A stretch of DNA of 64,000 bases. It comes from Epithemia pelagica. Taxonomy: Eukaryota; Bacillariophyta; Bacillariophyceae; Surirellales; Surirellaceae. The position numbers were made by a program, and so were the translations under genes. The notes below the pieces were generated by a model, which saw nothing but the letters and a program-made list of their open reading frames with translations, did not search any database and had not been told where the DNA came from. Positions within the stretch are counted from its first letter, which is position 1. Every line of letters starts with the position of its first letter. Positions 1-11,632 of this stretch are shown here, one piece after another. The DNA lies in contig OX337233.1 in the NCBI GenBank assembly GCA_946965045.2, forward strand, positions 2,294,001-2,358,000, written 5' to 3'.

Positions 1-237
1 TTCTTTGTCAGATGCATAAAACGATCGACTGCTGTCGTGCGAGAAACCTCCATCCGTGTTGAACACCAATGAATTTTCCACATCAAACGTAACGGTGCAG
101 TTAGGATAAAGCCCTAGCTCTGGAAGAGCTGAGTAGTTGCGCTCATTGAAATGTCTCATGCCCAACACCCCACCTGCCAATTGACTGAAACCATCATTAG
201 TCACGGATGGGTCCTCATCCTTCCCAGTAAAGGCCAT
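1..237 (-). CDS. unknown protein, 5' part only, runs off the left edge
   Basis: An open frame on the minus strand starts with ATG at 237-235 and stays open for 79 codons to the first base of the window. The protein begins MAFTGKDEDPSVTNDG and later contains NERNYSALPELGLYPNC. I recognise no family. The frame is also open a few codons upstream of the ATG, and a TTTTCAG lies there (about 249-255), so the ATG could instead be internal to an exon whose 3' splice site is that AG. Composition is that of a soluble protein and no membrane segment is visible. The rest of the gene lies outside the window. Confidence 0.45.
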   Translation of the reverse strand, partial: MAFTGKDEDPSVTNDGFSQLAGGVLGMRHFNERNYSALPELGLYPNCTVTFDVENSLVFNTDGGFSHDSSRSFYASDKE

Positions 238-814
238 ATTCGACTTTCCCCTGAAAATTTACCACAAAATGAGCCAAACAAGAAACAACAGCATCATGAA
301 TGAGGACACTCTTTGTCAGACGAGTCCAGCCGATCGAATCTACTGGGAGACAAGAATGGTTCACACTCACCCCATGGTGAAAGGGACAAACATGTGAAGC
401 GAGCACAGTCCATCTTCCCCTATGTCCGAAAACACTTTGTGGAAGCACGAGAAGGCCACTAACATCTGAACAATCCGTCTCATGTTTTGGCTTGCCATGT
501 GAAAATATCAAGCCGAATAAGAGAAGAAGGCATAAAAAGTGATCAGAAGTCGCTTATTACGACACTTTCTTCATCATCGCAATAGGCGGAGACTGCATGA
601 AGGCTGGAGATGGAGGCAGTTGGAAGCAGAAGATCTACTATTTTTTTCTCGCGTGTCATGTTGTGTCATGGTACGACTGGATTTGGTATCTTCTAATGAG
701 TACTAGCTAGTACTCGCGGATAGCGGACGCTCGGCGTGTCGCGGATATCTGAGTGACCAAGGCTGAGCCAAGTATCGCCCCAACCCACTGTCCCACCTAC
801 CACAGGTACTTCCC
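238..814. other. intergenic region between divergent genes
   Basis: This stretch separates the left-edge minus-strand gene from the F-box gene, so it probably holds both promoters. The 98-codon minus-strand frame at 215-511 has no recognisable domain and overlaps the better-supported left-edge frame. I see no repeat or RNA gene. Confidence 0.4.
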
Positions 815-3469
815 ATGATGTTCACTCAGTTCTCACAAAAAAAACGAACGACGGCAAATCTGGCCAACAACGACCACAATGCAATGGACTGGGCACGGAA
901 CCACGACATAGGTCATAACAGAGTGTTGTCGGGTGGAGGATTTCCGTCTCATGTGGAAAATGACAGTTCTGCCTCGTTGAGAGAAGTTCTTTCGCCCCAC
1001 ACATTCCTTTCTCATTGCGGCAAGGTTTACCGACACCGTCTTCAAACAGCCCTGTTGGACTTGTTACGACAGGGATTAACCAGAAATTCTCCAAGGAATC
1101 TAGGAGGCGTAGTGTCTTATGATTGGAGATGCTTGTCTCAGTGCTTGGCTGCAGTAGATTGGGTTTCGATATTGTCGCAGCATGACCAGCAAAAGAGTCT
1201 CCCACAAACCACGTCATCGAATGTTCCAGAAACCTCTTTGCCGAAACGACATAAAGAAAAGGGTGGTACATTTTCCATACGCAAAGAGACAATTTTAACC
1301 CTGTTTCTCGAGACGATACAAGATCCTGGGACATGGCCAATGGCCTGTTACCTTCCTCTATTGTCAACCTTGATCCAATCTCTACTGGACTACCGTGGAC
1401 ATGCTGACAATGGTAAGGAGGATCCAAAGAAGCGAATTTTTGATCATCACCATGCCCCGGCGTGTACAGTTGTTCGCCATTTTGCCATTCATTCATTACG
1501 TCGCATACCAGCGTTGAGGAGAAGTTGGGAGGAACTATTACCACCATACTGTTTGGAAACATCCTCAAGTGGCATGAGTATATTGCGAATACGGTCAAGA
1601 CTTCAGCTTATCAAGGAGTGGATACAAGAGTTTCCTTCATGTCACAGCTTGTTGATTCCACACCTTTGCTACCACCTGCTTCTTTTGGATCGAATTGAAG
1701 TGTCATCGTCCACAGAGATGGCTGCGACACCAACCGCGCTCAAAGTTCGAGTGGGAGAACAACGTGGCAACAAGACAATTCACTGTGTGTTGGGTCATTC
1801 CAAGATCGTAGACTTCTTACATGGTGACATGAATGATGCGGATCAATGCAGTGAAACGGCATTATCGTCAACCTCAATCGTGAGAGGAGGACAACACTAT
1901 GGTCATACCCATTCGTCCCGGTTTCCATCCACGAAACGGGCCTTACAGTATTCAATGCTTCAGAAAGAAGACAACGATTCTCTGTCCTTACATGTTTCAA
2001 GAGAACGCAAGACGCGACAAATTTTCCGATCTAAATGCTTGGAACTCATATTCCACGAGTCGAGTGGCGAGGTCAGTGTGAGTAAACCAGCCTCGTCATT
2101 GTCAGACAATCGAGAACGACTGGTTGTATTATTTTCACTACTGAATCAAATTACAAGATGCGGGGAAAGTCCTTCTTTTGCTTATTGCATCGTCGACTGG
2201 GTGGAGCAGTGTGGTCGCGGACTTGTATCCATGACGGACCTTGCCATGATGCTTTGGATGCGTCGAGCCCAACATCCCGTTTTCGTTGCCTTGTACTTTG
2301 AGGTTTTGGCCGAGTGCGCTCATTTCGATGATATCGATAGTTTGTGCACAGCCTTGGAGCCATTTGCAATTATGGTTGCAGATGCCATGGAACAGATTTC
2401 CCATGATCAAGAGATTGAAGATGAACGCCAGGATCAAGCTCAAACTTCACCTGGTACCAACACCAAAGGCGGCAGAGTGACAGGCGCACCCTCCTCTGTG
2501 GAACCAATTTATCGATATCATTTTGCGTGGTTGTTGACACGACGAGGTGCGCTACTGAGGGAAAAGGGAGGGAAAACGTTTTTCCCTTCTACAGTGACAC
2601 ATCTTTCGGCAATGTTTGATAAAGTTCACGATTGGGTACCTGCGATAAAAAGTTGTCAGGGAAAGGTGTCTCACAAATCGCAAGCAATGCTTGAAGCACT
2701 ACAACAGGCCGGTGTCTTGGGATTGTCATTAAACGAAAGCACCCAACGAATCCATGCTTCTGGGTGCACATGGCCCCAGTGTCTATTGCGGAAGGGAAGG
2801 ATGTTGTTCGAATTTAGTTGTCGTCGACAAGGCGTTCTTTCGGACATTAGTTTGGTTAACGGAAAGCCAGGACAAAATCATGACTGCAGCTACACTGCCA
2901 AACTCCATCAAACACAAGAAACCTGTCCCATGAATAGTGATGTTTTGTCCCACGTGTTCTCATACCTTGGCTATAAACGAGTGGTGTGGTTAAGAGGTAT
3001 TTGCTCGGATTGGCGCGCAATTGCGGACAACAACCGACTTTGGGCTGAGTTGTACAAGTCTCGTTACCCCTTTCTTCCGGAAGATCGAAACGCTTTACAA
3101 ATGCTCGAGAACAATAACTGCGATGCCAGTAACAACAATGAACCGTCCTGGAAGAAATTATTTCAAGATAAGTGGGCGGCCGAGCGTGAAGTTCGGTCAC
3201 TCCGTGGTCAAAGCAATCGAGATTACGTTCTCTGTGGGTTTGTTGGATGCAACAAAGTTCTACCGTCTATCGCAAGTCGCCGAAAACATCATGAGCAGCA
3301 CTGCCGTCGTGATCATTCATCCAAAAAGAAGCCAACACAGAAAAAGCGGCATCGGTCAACGGAGGGAAGATCAACATGTTCAGTGACGATTCGGTCTAAG
3401 AAGAAGGCGAGAGATGCATTTCCCTCTCGCGGTGACGATGATAATACGGCAAGCCATCAAGCTCATTGA
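815..3469 (+). CDS. F-box protein with C-terminal zinc-finger-like motif
   Basis: Single-exon gene of 884 codons. The long N-terminal part (about residues 1-700) is helical and Leu-rich but matches no family I can name. An F-box lies at about residues 706-750 (MNSDVLSHVFSYLGYKRVVW, then a conserved Trp-Arg segment and LWAELYKSRYP). Near residues 806-830 there is a C-x4-C-x12-H-H-x2-H arrangement (CGFVGCNKVLPS...HHEQH) that could bind zinc, followed by a Lys/Arg-rich tail resembling a nuclear signal. F-box proteins normally bridge SKP1-cullin ubiquitin ligases to substrates; the substrate cannot be inferred. The start is the first ATG of the frame (ATGATG). The ORF is intact. Confidence 0.75.
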   Translation: MMFTQFSQKKRTTANLANNDHNAMDWARNHDIGHNRVLSGGGFPSHVENDSSASLREVLSPHTFLSHCGKVYRHRLQTALLDLLRQGLTRNSPRNLGGVVSYDWRCLSQCLAAVDWVSILSQHDQQKSLPQTTSSNVPETSLPKRHKEKGGTFSIRKETILTLFLETIQDPGTWPMACYLPLLSTLIQSLLDYRGHADNGKEDPKKRIFDHHHAPACTVVRHFAIHSLRRIPALRRSWEELLPPYCLETSSSGMSILRIRSRLQLIKEWIQEFPSCHSLLIPHLCYHLLLLDRIEVSSSTEMAATPTALKVRVGEQRGNKTIHCVLGHSKIVDFLHGDMNDADQCSETALSSTSIVRGGQHYGHTHSSRFPSTKRALQYSMLQKEDNDSLSLHVSRERKTRQIFRSKCLELIFHESSGEVSVSKPASSLSDNRERLVVLFSLLNQITRCGESPSFAYCIVDWVEQCGRGLVSMTDLAMMLWMRRAQHPVFVALYFEVLAECAHFDDIDSLCTALEPFAIMVADAMEQISHDQEIEDERQDQAQTSPGTNTKGGRVTGAPSSVEPIYRYHFAWLLTRRGALLREKGGKTFFPSTVTHLSAMFDKVHDWVPAIKSCQGKVSHKSQAMLEALQQAGVLGLSLNESTQRIHASGCTWPQCLLRKGRMLFEFSCRRQGVLSDISLVNGKPGQNHDCSYTAKLHQTQETCPMNSDVLSHVFSYLGYKRVVWLRGICSDWRAIADNNRLWAELYKSRYPFLPEDRNALQMLENNNCDASNNNEPSWKKLFQDKWAAEREVRSLRGQSNRDYVLCGFVGCNKVLPSIASRRKHHEQHCRRDHSSKKKPTQKKRHRSTEGRSTCSVTIRSKKKARDAFPSRGDDDNTASHQAH

Positions 3470-3644
3470 AGAGATTTACTGATGTTTGTTTTCAACTTTG
3501 ATTGCATTCAGAATCCTTTTTGCATTCAGAATCCTTTCAAATTCGCATAGATGGAATCGCGTTCATTTGTACAACCCAAGAATATCTATTGGATTACTCT
3601 GGAATCAGAGAGATCCGATATCCTTACGTTCCGTGTTGCTGTAA

Positions 3645-4736
3645 CTAGTGAGATCCTGTGGCGGGCAATCCCAGGCTTTGTTTCACGATGTCGTATATCA
3701 CCAATTGCGTGGTGATGATCAGTCCAACATGCACAATCCGAGCATTTGTACCAGTAAAGAAGCGAGGGATGCCACCATCTCCGTACAGGCGAGTTATGAC
3801 GTTCGAAAATCTTCGACTCTGGGAGTCAGTCACTTTTCTCCCTGGGGGAGGACGGTACGTTTCTGTCAAAATCATATCGCCGGGTTGCGAGAAGATACAG
3901 GCAATCAACGAAGCGCAAAATGCAGCCAACACAGAGACGACCCACTTTACCTCCGAACCACTCAGAAATTTCAATTGATCCTGAAAAATATAGCAGAGTT
4001 GGTAAAGTTTCCGCGCAAACACGTCAAATGATACCTGTTTTCCGAACGTGTAAGGCACTTGTTTACTTAGCATTGCCCACAAGCAATCGAAAATCGAACC
4101 AAAGCCCTCGTCAGCTGCGATCTTAGATAGCCCCGTTAACAGATTCTTCCCCTTGTAATTTTTATCTGTTACAATTTTGATTCGCGTGGATTCCATTGGA
4201 CAAAGTAGAAAGGCTGCGAAGGCACCAGCGACAACGGAGGCACAAAGAAAGGCTAAAGCTGGATGATCAGGTCCTCCACCACTCGACATGGATTTGAAGA
4301 GTTCTCCAAAGACTGGTTTCATGATTTCATAAACTCCAAACTGCACAACAAAAGTCATGCTTGTTCAGGATACGTCTGAGATGATAATGTCGCTTCCAGC
4401 ATCAATATTTACCTTCATGGCACCTTCGACACCATAGCCAACGACCGTGGGTCCAAGTCCACCCAAAAGAGCCCCAGGGCCGTCGGACTTGATGATATCT
4501 AGGGCCGACGCCGCCATCCCTTTGTTGTACTTTCGCGGATTCGCTTGGATCTTTGTTTTAACAACATCAATTGGAGTGGTAATGCCGTGTGAAATGGCGG
4601 CACAGGTGCCACCTGCCACAAAATATCGATAATCAATGGATTTCAACGTTTGCAAAGCCGAGGAAGCTGCCAACTTGGACTCCACCAAGCCGACTGGAGC
4701 AGCAAGGGCGCCGCACAAGATCTTAAGCAACTTCAT
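3645..4736 (-). CDS. mitochondrial phosphate carrier (SLC25A3-type)
   Basis: Two exons on the minus strand: 4736-4413 and 4340-3645, joined by a 72-bp GT-AG intron (4412-4341). Splicing joins VEGAMK to FGVYEIMKP and gives a 339-residue protein. It has the three repeats of mitochondrial carriers: TPIDVVKTKIQ in the first, CPMESTRIKIV in the second, and a weaker QPGDMILTE in the third. The stretch around GPTVVGYGVEGAMK-FGVYE is typical of phosphate carriers, which import phosphate with protons into the matrix. I chose the ATG at 4736 because the frame upstream has no ATG. The gene is divergent from the ubiquitin-eL40 gene. Confidence 0.85.
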
Positions 4737-5468
<732 letters not shown>

Positions 5469-5828
5469 ACTAAAGTTCCAGGTCATTTCGTTTCAATCCG
5501 TTGGACGCCTTTGTTTCTTTGGGAAACGATTCGAGGGAAAGCTTGAGACAGTCCAGTGAGAGATGATATTGCATTTGTTCAAGGTGCTTGTTGTCTTGCA
5601 TATTGGGAATTAGGTAGATGAGGATCGTCAACCACACAGTCTACCTTACTCCTAGGAGTCGGACTTCACCCCTCTAGCTAGCCACAATTACGACATGATA
5701 GGTGTAACATATTATGTAGCGTCCCTAACCGTTGTGGCCTTCGGTGATGCGTCTGGCTTCCACGTGCCAAACCGAGAAGTGCGACATCTCCATCAACATT
5801 CACACAATTTCTCCAGTGCACAACAACC
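5469..5828. other. intergenic region
   Basis: 360 bp between the stop of ubiquitin-eL40 and the ATG of the next plus-strand gene. It should hold the 3' UTR and the next promoter. No ORF, repeat or RNA gene seen. Confidence 0.4.
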
Positions 5829-7253
5829 ATGACAAACAAAGCTAAGAAACCAAAAGTCAAGATTGGTGAACCGCCTGCAATCGACAAACTGCTAAAGCCT
5901 GCCATTGGAGTTGCGTTGGCTCTGGTGGCTTACCAGTTTGTGCGAGGGTTGGGAGGGGTACGTTTTTGGTGATCTGTTGTTGCGTACGCCTCGTTCGTTA
6001 GGTCTGACGTCTCCTCTGTTGTCACCAATGTGTTCTTTTGTTTCATTGCCCTCTAGATTAAACGCGTCAATCTTTCCGATGAGAGTGAGTTGCGTGATGT
6101 CTTCTTTGGAGAAGGAAAAACGGGGAAATCCTACGCCGTCCTCTGCCACGATGAAGACTCGACAGCTCCCATCAGTTCTGTCTTTCAAGAGGCGTTCAAG
6201 GATGGTTCAGCGAAATCAGCTGAATTCCGTTTGTTAGATTGTAACTATATTCTTCCTTCATCGGAAAAGTCAGTAGCTGACCGCTTCAATCTGGATATGA
6301 CTAAGCGTCCAACTATCTTCTTGTCCGGTGCTGTTGGCGCTCCTAAACAGATTGACGAGAAGTTCTTGAAGACAGGCCCAATGCTTGTAAAGTACCTTCG
6401 GGGTAAACTTGAAGGCCGGGCCGCAAAAATTGAAACAACTATTGATCTCAAGACAAAGTGTCTTGACAAGAACTATTGTGCCATCGTTCTCAAAGGGTCC
6501 AAGAAACCCCCTTCACACATTAAGGATGCCATGGGTAAACTACTCAAGGACTTCCCGGACGTTGCATTTGCCTCGATTGATTCCAGTGTCCTCTATTTGT
6601 TGAACTTAGAAGACCTACTTCCGGAGCTAGAGAACGAAATGGCACGTTTCGTTGTTTTCAAGAAGGTTAGTGGTTCGTTGGAACCTGGTGGTAGTCGTTT
6701 GATCACCAGCTATGCAGCCATCCCCAATTCAGCAAGTGTTAGATATGAATACATGAACAATCTTGTGTCCAGTGTTATACAAGGATCAGAACCAGTTACA
6801 AAACTATCGTCGCTGCCAGTGGTCAAGACAAGAACTAAGAAATTGGAAGAATCTGAAAAGGCGAAACGACAACGGCGTTTGGACCAACACCGACGGCAAG
6901 AGGAAAAGGCTCAAGGCGGAGGGAGCAGCAGTTCGAGTGGAGGAAGTTCCGAAAATGACGGCAGTCGTGAAGGCCGTCGGGCCGAACGCGAACGCCGGCG
7001 CCAGGAGCACAATGAAAAGAACAATGTCAAACCCAAGACGCCTGAAGAAATTGCCGAAATGGAACGTCGACGTCGTGCTCGTATGGAAGAAGAAGCCGCC
7101 AAATGGAACGTGGCACCAGACGATGCACCGGACGAAGGTGATCTTGTGGATGACGGCGGGGAGCGCGAGGTTATGGAAGAAGTAGAGGATGAAGTTATTG
7201 AAGACCTTGATGCCAATGAAGAGGAAGACGAAGATATTATTGATCTTGACTAG
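5829..7253 (+). CDS. membrane-anchored protein with thioredoxin-like regions
   Basis: Two exons, 5829-5957 and 6057-7253, with a 99-bp intron (GTACGT...CTCTAG) give 441 residues. The N-terminus (MTNKAKKPKVKIGEPP) is followed by one hydrophobic segment (KPAIGVALALVAYQFV, about residues 28-43). The central part resembles thioredoxin/PDI folds (FRLLDCNYILP, then KRPTIFLSG with the conserved Pro; a second stretch around FPDVAFASIDSS). No CxxC active site is present, so a redox enzyme role is doubtful. About residues 270-340 are Lys/Arg/Gln-rich charged helix, and the tail is very acidic (EEEDEDIIDLD). I infer an ER or organelle membrane adaptor; function unknown. Exon 2 alone lacks an ATG in frame at its start, which is why exon 1 is needed. 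Confidence 0.7.
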
Positions 7254-7489
7254 CGATTAACGCACGATCTATACGCACACACGTACGTATGTTTTTTTTC
7301 TACAGAGGTCATCCACCGTTTTGTCCCAGAAGCCACAGCGTCGGTATTGCATGCATATCAAGTTGGTAGAAAGCTGATGTCATACGAACCAAAAATAACC
7401 CCATCAACCACGTTTCTTAACTAATGTATAGAATGGAGACATCTCCCTCGCTAGCTATATAGATGCCCTGTATTGTCATCAATCTCTCT

Positions 7490-8779
7490 TCAGTTTCCAC
7501 ATTGCCCCAATCTTTCTTCCAGTTCCCGTACATGATTCCTCAGTCTGCCGAGTTCGTCGGTAAGTTCTCCAATAGTCCCCTGTGATTGCGCTTGTTCTTG
7601 GTACAAAAGCTGCACTTCATGTTCCAATTCTTGTGCCCGTGTCGTTAATTTTTCTTCTTGTTCCGCCAACACTTCAGCTCGTTGTCGCCATTCGTTCCGT
7701 TCTTGTGCGGCCCCTTGCGATGCTCGAACCATTCGTTCCAAGTTCTCTGTTCGCTCTCGCCACTCTTGCACAATCGATTCATGCTCGTGAGTCTGGTGAT
7801 TAACTCGCTCTTCCAAGGCAACATTCTTATTACGCAAATCGTTTCTTTCCTCCGCGACCTGGGCCATGGCGGTAGCGTGGTGTTGAGCTTCCGCTGAAAT
7901 GCGCTTTTCCAGCTCTCCATTCTTTTCCTCCATATCTGCATGTCTCCCACTCCAATGGAAGATCTCCCGGTCACGCTTCTGGCGCTCTTCTTGCAAACGC
8001 TGCTCAAACCCTTCTTTTTCGACCAATAGAGCTTGTCGCTGATTACTCATATTCTGGAACTCGGTCTTTAGACTGGCCAAAGCCGAAGCCTGAGATTTGC
8101 TCGAATTCTGCAAGCGTTCCAAAATCCGACCCAATGAGACTACAGAATCCAAACCCGATGACAATTCCTCGGTGTCAGCCCCTGCAAGAGTCGCCAACTC
8201 GTTCAATTGTACCTCTGTATCCAATCTCGACTGAGCCCATAACCCTAGACTGGCAACATTGGACAATACCAAGGCGATTGAAAGCAACACATGCAGGATC
8301 GAAACACCCCTAGAGCTTGAAGTTTTACTAGAGGGTGCTTGTGCAAGGTCACCCTCGGTGTTGCTGCTTTTGTCCGAGGTGGTTGTTGCTGCAGGAGCAG
8401 AGGGACGAATCGTAGATTGTGGAGTTACGAGCATACCATTGGTCGTTTTGGAAGAAGGTGAACTCTTGGCTTCAGCGGCAGTAGGGGGATCCAATTCAGC
8501 AAGCTTGCCTCGAGGTGGTTGGGGGATCACATCCTGCGAGGCATATCCATTCAAATTCAAAGTGTGTGTCTCGGCAACCGCAGATGCAGTTACGGCACTC
8601 CTTTGCTCTTGACGGCTCGCCGCAGAACGCGTGGTACGAACATTGGTTGGTGCAGGTTGTTTGGGGGCCTCGTTCGTGGTCGCCGAGGCAGGGAGAGGAT
8701 CCGTTGTTTTGGCCTTTTTCTTGGGAAGCTTTTCGGCCTTGGTGTCGCTGCTGCGCTTGCTTACAGAATCGGTGCTCAT
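7490..8779 (-). CDS. single-pass membrane protein with long coiled coil
   Basis: 429 residues from the first ATG of the frame (8779). The N-terminal third is low-complexity and basic (KAEKLPKKKAKTT, like a nuclear localisation signal). One transmembrane helix follows (VSILHVLLSIALVLSNVASL, about residues 162-182). The rest is a continuous heptad-rich coiled coil (for example EKRISAEAQHH, LERMVRASQG, ELEHEVQLLYQEQ) ending at the C-terminus. The layout, basic head, one helix, long coiled coil, is reminiscent of nuclear-envelope or ER tethering proteins, but there is no SUN or KASH signature. Function unknown. The frame extends upstream to 8836 without an ATG. Confidence 0.6.
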   Translation of the reverse strand: MSTDSVSKRSSDTKAEKLPKKKAKTTDPLPASATTNEAPKQPAPTNVRTTRSAASRQEQRSAVTASAVAETHTLNLNGYASQDVIPQPPRGKLAELDPPTAAEAKSSPSSKTTNGMLVTPQSTIRPSAPAATTTSDKSSNTEGDLAQAPSSKTSSSRGVSILHVLLSIALVLSNVASLGLWAQSRLDTEVQLNELATLAGADTEELSSGLDSVVSLGRILERLQNSSKSQASALASLKTEFQNMSNQRQALLVEKEGFEQRLQEERQKRDREIFHWSGRHADMEEKNGELEKRISAEAQHHATAMAQVAEERNDLRNKNVALEERVNHQTHEHESIVQEWRERTENLERMVRASQGAAQERNEWRQRAEVLAEQEEKLTTRAQELEHEVQLLYQEQAQSQGTIGELTDELGRLRNHVRELEERLGQCGN

Positions 8780-9411
8780 GAGTCCGTTCGTCGATGCCAA
8801 AGAGAGGAAAGGTGCAAACCTTGCTGGAGACAGCAATGAATCGTAGTCTTGGTAGAACGCCCCAACTATGAACGCTTGAAGAGAACGTCAATCCAAAGGA
8901 TGGATGCTTTCTATGCGATCGTCTCGGCACCGCCTAAAATGGAGGGAAGTGAGAAGTGGTGTCAACAGGTGCTCTCGTTTGTTCAACGTCTTTGGTTGGA
9001 GTTTGTGTCTTTGCCGCCCTTTTTCTTTTAGAGCGTCTGTGGGGGATGCGCACTGTCACTCTGGGTCATTGTTTGGTGGGCTTCCTCGGACCCCCGACGA
9101 CAGAGTTCGGCTAATGACGTATGATGGAACTCAGACTCGCACCAACCAATCAAATCACTTTCTTACGCCGTTCTGCGTACAGTTTGGATCAAAGTGAATA
9201 TGTTTCTGGTTCTGGTACGAATACGAGTATTCTCACTTCTCACTACAATCTGCAATAAAGTGGCTCTGCGCTGTTTACTGTAGACGCAAAAGTACACATG
9301 CATTCTTCAAATCCAGTCGCATTATTTCTCCTCGCCTTGGGTAGCTACTGTAGCAACTGGCGACAAAATAGACTGGAATTTTTTTCTCTTCCGTCGTCTT
9401 CTCTAGGGAAA
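8780..9411. other. intergenic region between divergent genes
   Basis: Spacer between the coiled-coil gene (minus) and the first P450 gene (plus), presumably containing both promoters. The short frames here have no recognisable domains. An in-frame ATG at 9298 would add 38 residues to the P450, but the second P450 copy has no such extension. Confidence 0.4.
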
Positions 9412-11120
9412 ATGTCCGGAGAGGTGAGCACCATGTCGATGGTGCCAGTCCTCACGTTTGTTTGGTACAGCTTTTTGACTGGACTTGCTATAATACTCAC
9501 CGCATTGCTGAATCGTCTCGTACAATGGATTGTTTCACCTCTGAGAAAGCTTCCAGGCCCCAAGGGAAGGCACCTTCCACTGGGCAACTTGCCCGAGATC
9601 TTACGCGAACCCCTGTTTAATCCAGCCCGACGGTGGTGGAACGATGCGGGAGAGGATGCACCCTTACTCCATTACACGGTTGTCTTTTGGAAGCAATGCC
9701 TCGTTATTCTTGATAAGGAGCTTATCAAAACGATTTTGACATCTAGCTACGGCAAGGAATCTCCAAGATTCACCAGGCGTGTCCAAATATTAAAAGATAC
9801 TGTCGGCAATGGCTTGGTGACGGTACAAAGTCAAGAATGGGTCCGCCATCGTCGGATCTTACAGCCAGCGTTTAATACCCGATTTCTCAAGGATACAATG
9901 GCGGTGGCCGTGCCGCCTCGTGTGAAACGATTCATTCAAGCGTGGAAACCAGGAGTCGATCAAGGATGGGAAATGGATATCAATTCGCACATGTCAATTC
10001 TGACCTTGGACATTGTCGGAGATGTGGCGTTTTCGCATGATTTCAAAGCCTTGGATAGACTGGATGAATGGTCCAAATTACATCAGTCCATGAAACCCGA
10101 CGAAAATAGTCTAAAAATGGCTGACGTGGGTGACAAAATGCTTTCGTACTTTACCAAATTAACGGGGTTTAACGTTATCACTCTTGTCTGTGTCATGCTT
10201 AACATGGACAAACTGAACTGGTACATCAATGGACGCCTTCGTCAAGACCGAAAGTTTCTAGATGCCGAAGTGGACAAAATTGTGGCCATGGCACGTAAGG
10301 ACAATACCAAAGCTCGTTCCCTCCTGCACCTGATGCTTCATGCGCGAGATCCAGAAATTGAAGGAGAAATGGGACGACTGAGCGATTCTGATCTTCGAGA
10401 TGAGGTCAAAACCTTTATGATTGCTGGTCACGAAACCACGTCGACATGGTTGCACTGGGCTATGTATGCCATGGTAAAGTATCCAGACGTCCAAGAACGC
10501 TTGTATCAGGAGGTTATGAAGTATGCATCAACAGATGACTCGGATGAAACATTTTCATTGGATCAAGTCGAACAGATGGAATATTTGGGTGCATTCTTGC
10601 AAGAGGTATTGCGCATGTTTCCACCTGTGGGAGTTTTTATTCGCTACAATGCCTTTCCAGAAAAGTGGCATGGAGTCACTGTTCCACCTGACACGAGATT
10701 GTTTGTGTCACCTCATTTATTACAACGCCATCCAAAGTACTGGGACCAGCCCGACACGTTTTTGCCTGAACGTTGGATTAATGTATCAGCCGAAGAGGCG
10801 GAAAGGCGTCGGTTTGCCTTTATCCCTTTCTCTGCTGGAGGAAGAAACTGTAAGTTCTTTCCTGTGCATTCAGTCTTCAATCTTGGCTCTTGGAAACTAT
10901 TTCTGTGTTGGAAAGCTGACGTGTGAATCATCTTTTTCTTCCCACAGGCATTGGTCAACAATTCGCAACGATAGAAGCCAAATTGATTCTTGCACCAATC
11001 ATTCGGGCATTTCGAATTGTTGGCGCACCGTCGCAGAGAGATACAGACTTTTCATTTCGCTTACGAGGCATCACAATGAAAACAAAACCGGAATTCAAAA
11101 TTTCGCTCCGATCCCGATGA
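9412..11120 (+). CDS. cytochrome P450 (copy 1)
   Basis: Exons 9412-10849 and 10948-11120 with a 98-bp GT-AG intron give 536 residues. An N-terminal membrane anchor (VLTFVWYSFLTGLAIILTAL) precedes the Pro-rich hinge LPGPKG. P450 landmarks in order: I-helix AGHETTS (about 338), ExxR as EVLR (about 398), PERW, and the heme loop FSAGGRNCIG with Cys about 480. The intron splits this Cys codon (T|GC). The sequence looks like the CYP4/CYP97-like clan of membrane monooxygenases; substrate unknown. I prefer ATG 9412 because the neighbouring copy starts at the same point of the alignment. The paralogue at 13038 is highly similar and has its intron at the identical position, so they are tandem duplicates. 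Confidence 0.88.
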
Positions 11121-11632
11121 ATGCATGGCGATGCTCACGTTATAATACCTTCCAGATGTTTCCTAGAAACAACTAGAGCTCCCGAAAGATCATTACTTTT
11201 ACTTTCGCTGGTTAGAAAGAGACAAGATCTCATTTGAGGTTTTAGGTTGCGCATTCATAGAACGCCTCTTGAAAAGGGGACGGGTTATAGGAATAAGCCC
11301 GACCACTCGACCAATAGCATTTGGCACCCAGCCCTTACTCAACACTGCCACCGGGGCGAGGCAGGCCGAGATTACCAGGAGCCTCCAAAGGTTCGCTAGG
11401 AAGCTACAGCAGGCCAGAATGAAGTTGGAATCGTCGTCATCTGGAATATAAAGGGTAAGGCACATTCACGGATGCATGAAAGGACAGCCAGATGGTCGTC
11501 CAGCTCATCCGGAAGTCTGTGGATAAGCCTCCTTACTACCCGTCTTGCGACAGGAGAGTCCATTCCCTTCTCGTCCCTCTTCGGCAACAGAAAGGTCGCG
11601 CGAGAAAGGCTAGTAGTCGGCTCTTTTCGTAG
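11121..11632. other. intergenic region between convergent genes
   Basis: Lies between the 3' ends of P450 copy 1 and the P-loop gene. On the minus strand, frames at 11587-11396 and 11465-11199 include a hydrophobic run (LWRLLVISACLAPVAVL) but neither has a recognisable domain. They may be remnants related to the P-loop gene; unproven. Confidence 0.3.

Noticed and set aside
4365-4736. Separate small gene upstream of the carrier
   Set aside because: A 72-bp GT-AG intron joins it in frame to the following exon, giving a standard phosphate carrier.
11199-11587. Small membrane protein gene on the minus strand
   Set aside because: Two short overlapping frames without consistent domain support; mentioned as a possible relic only.
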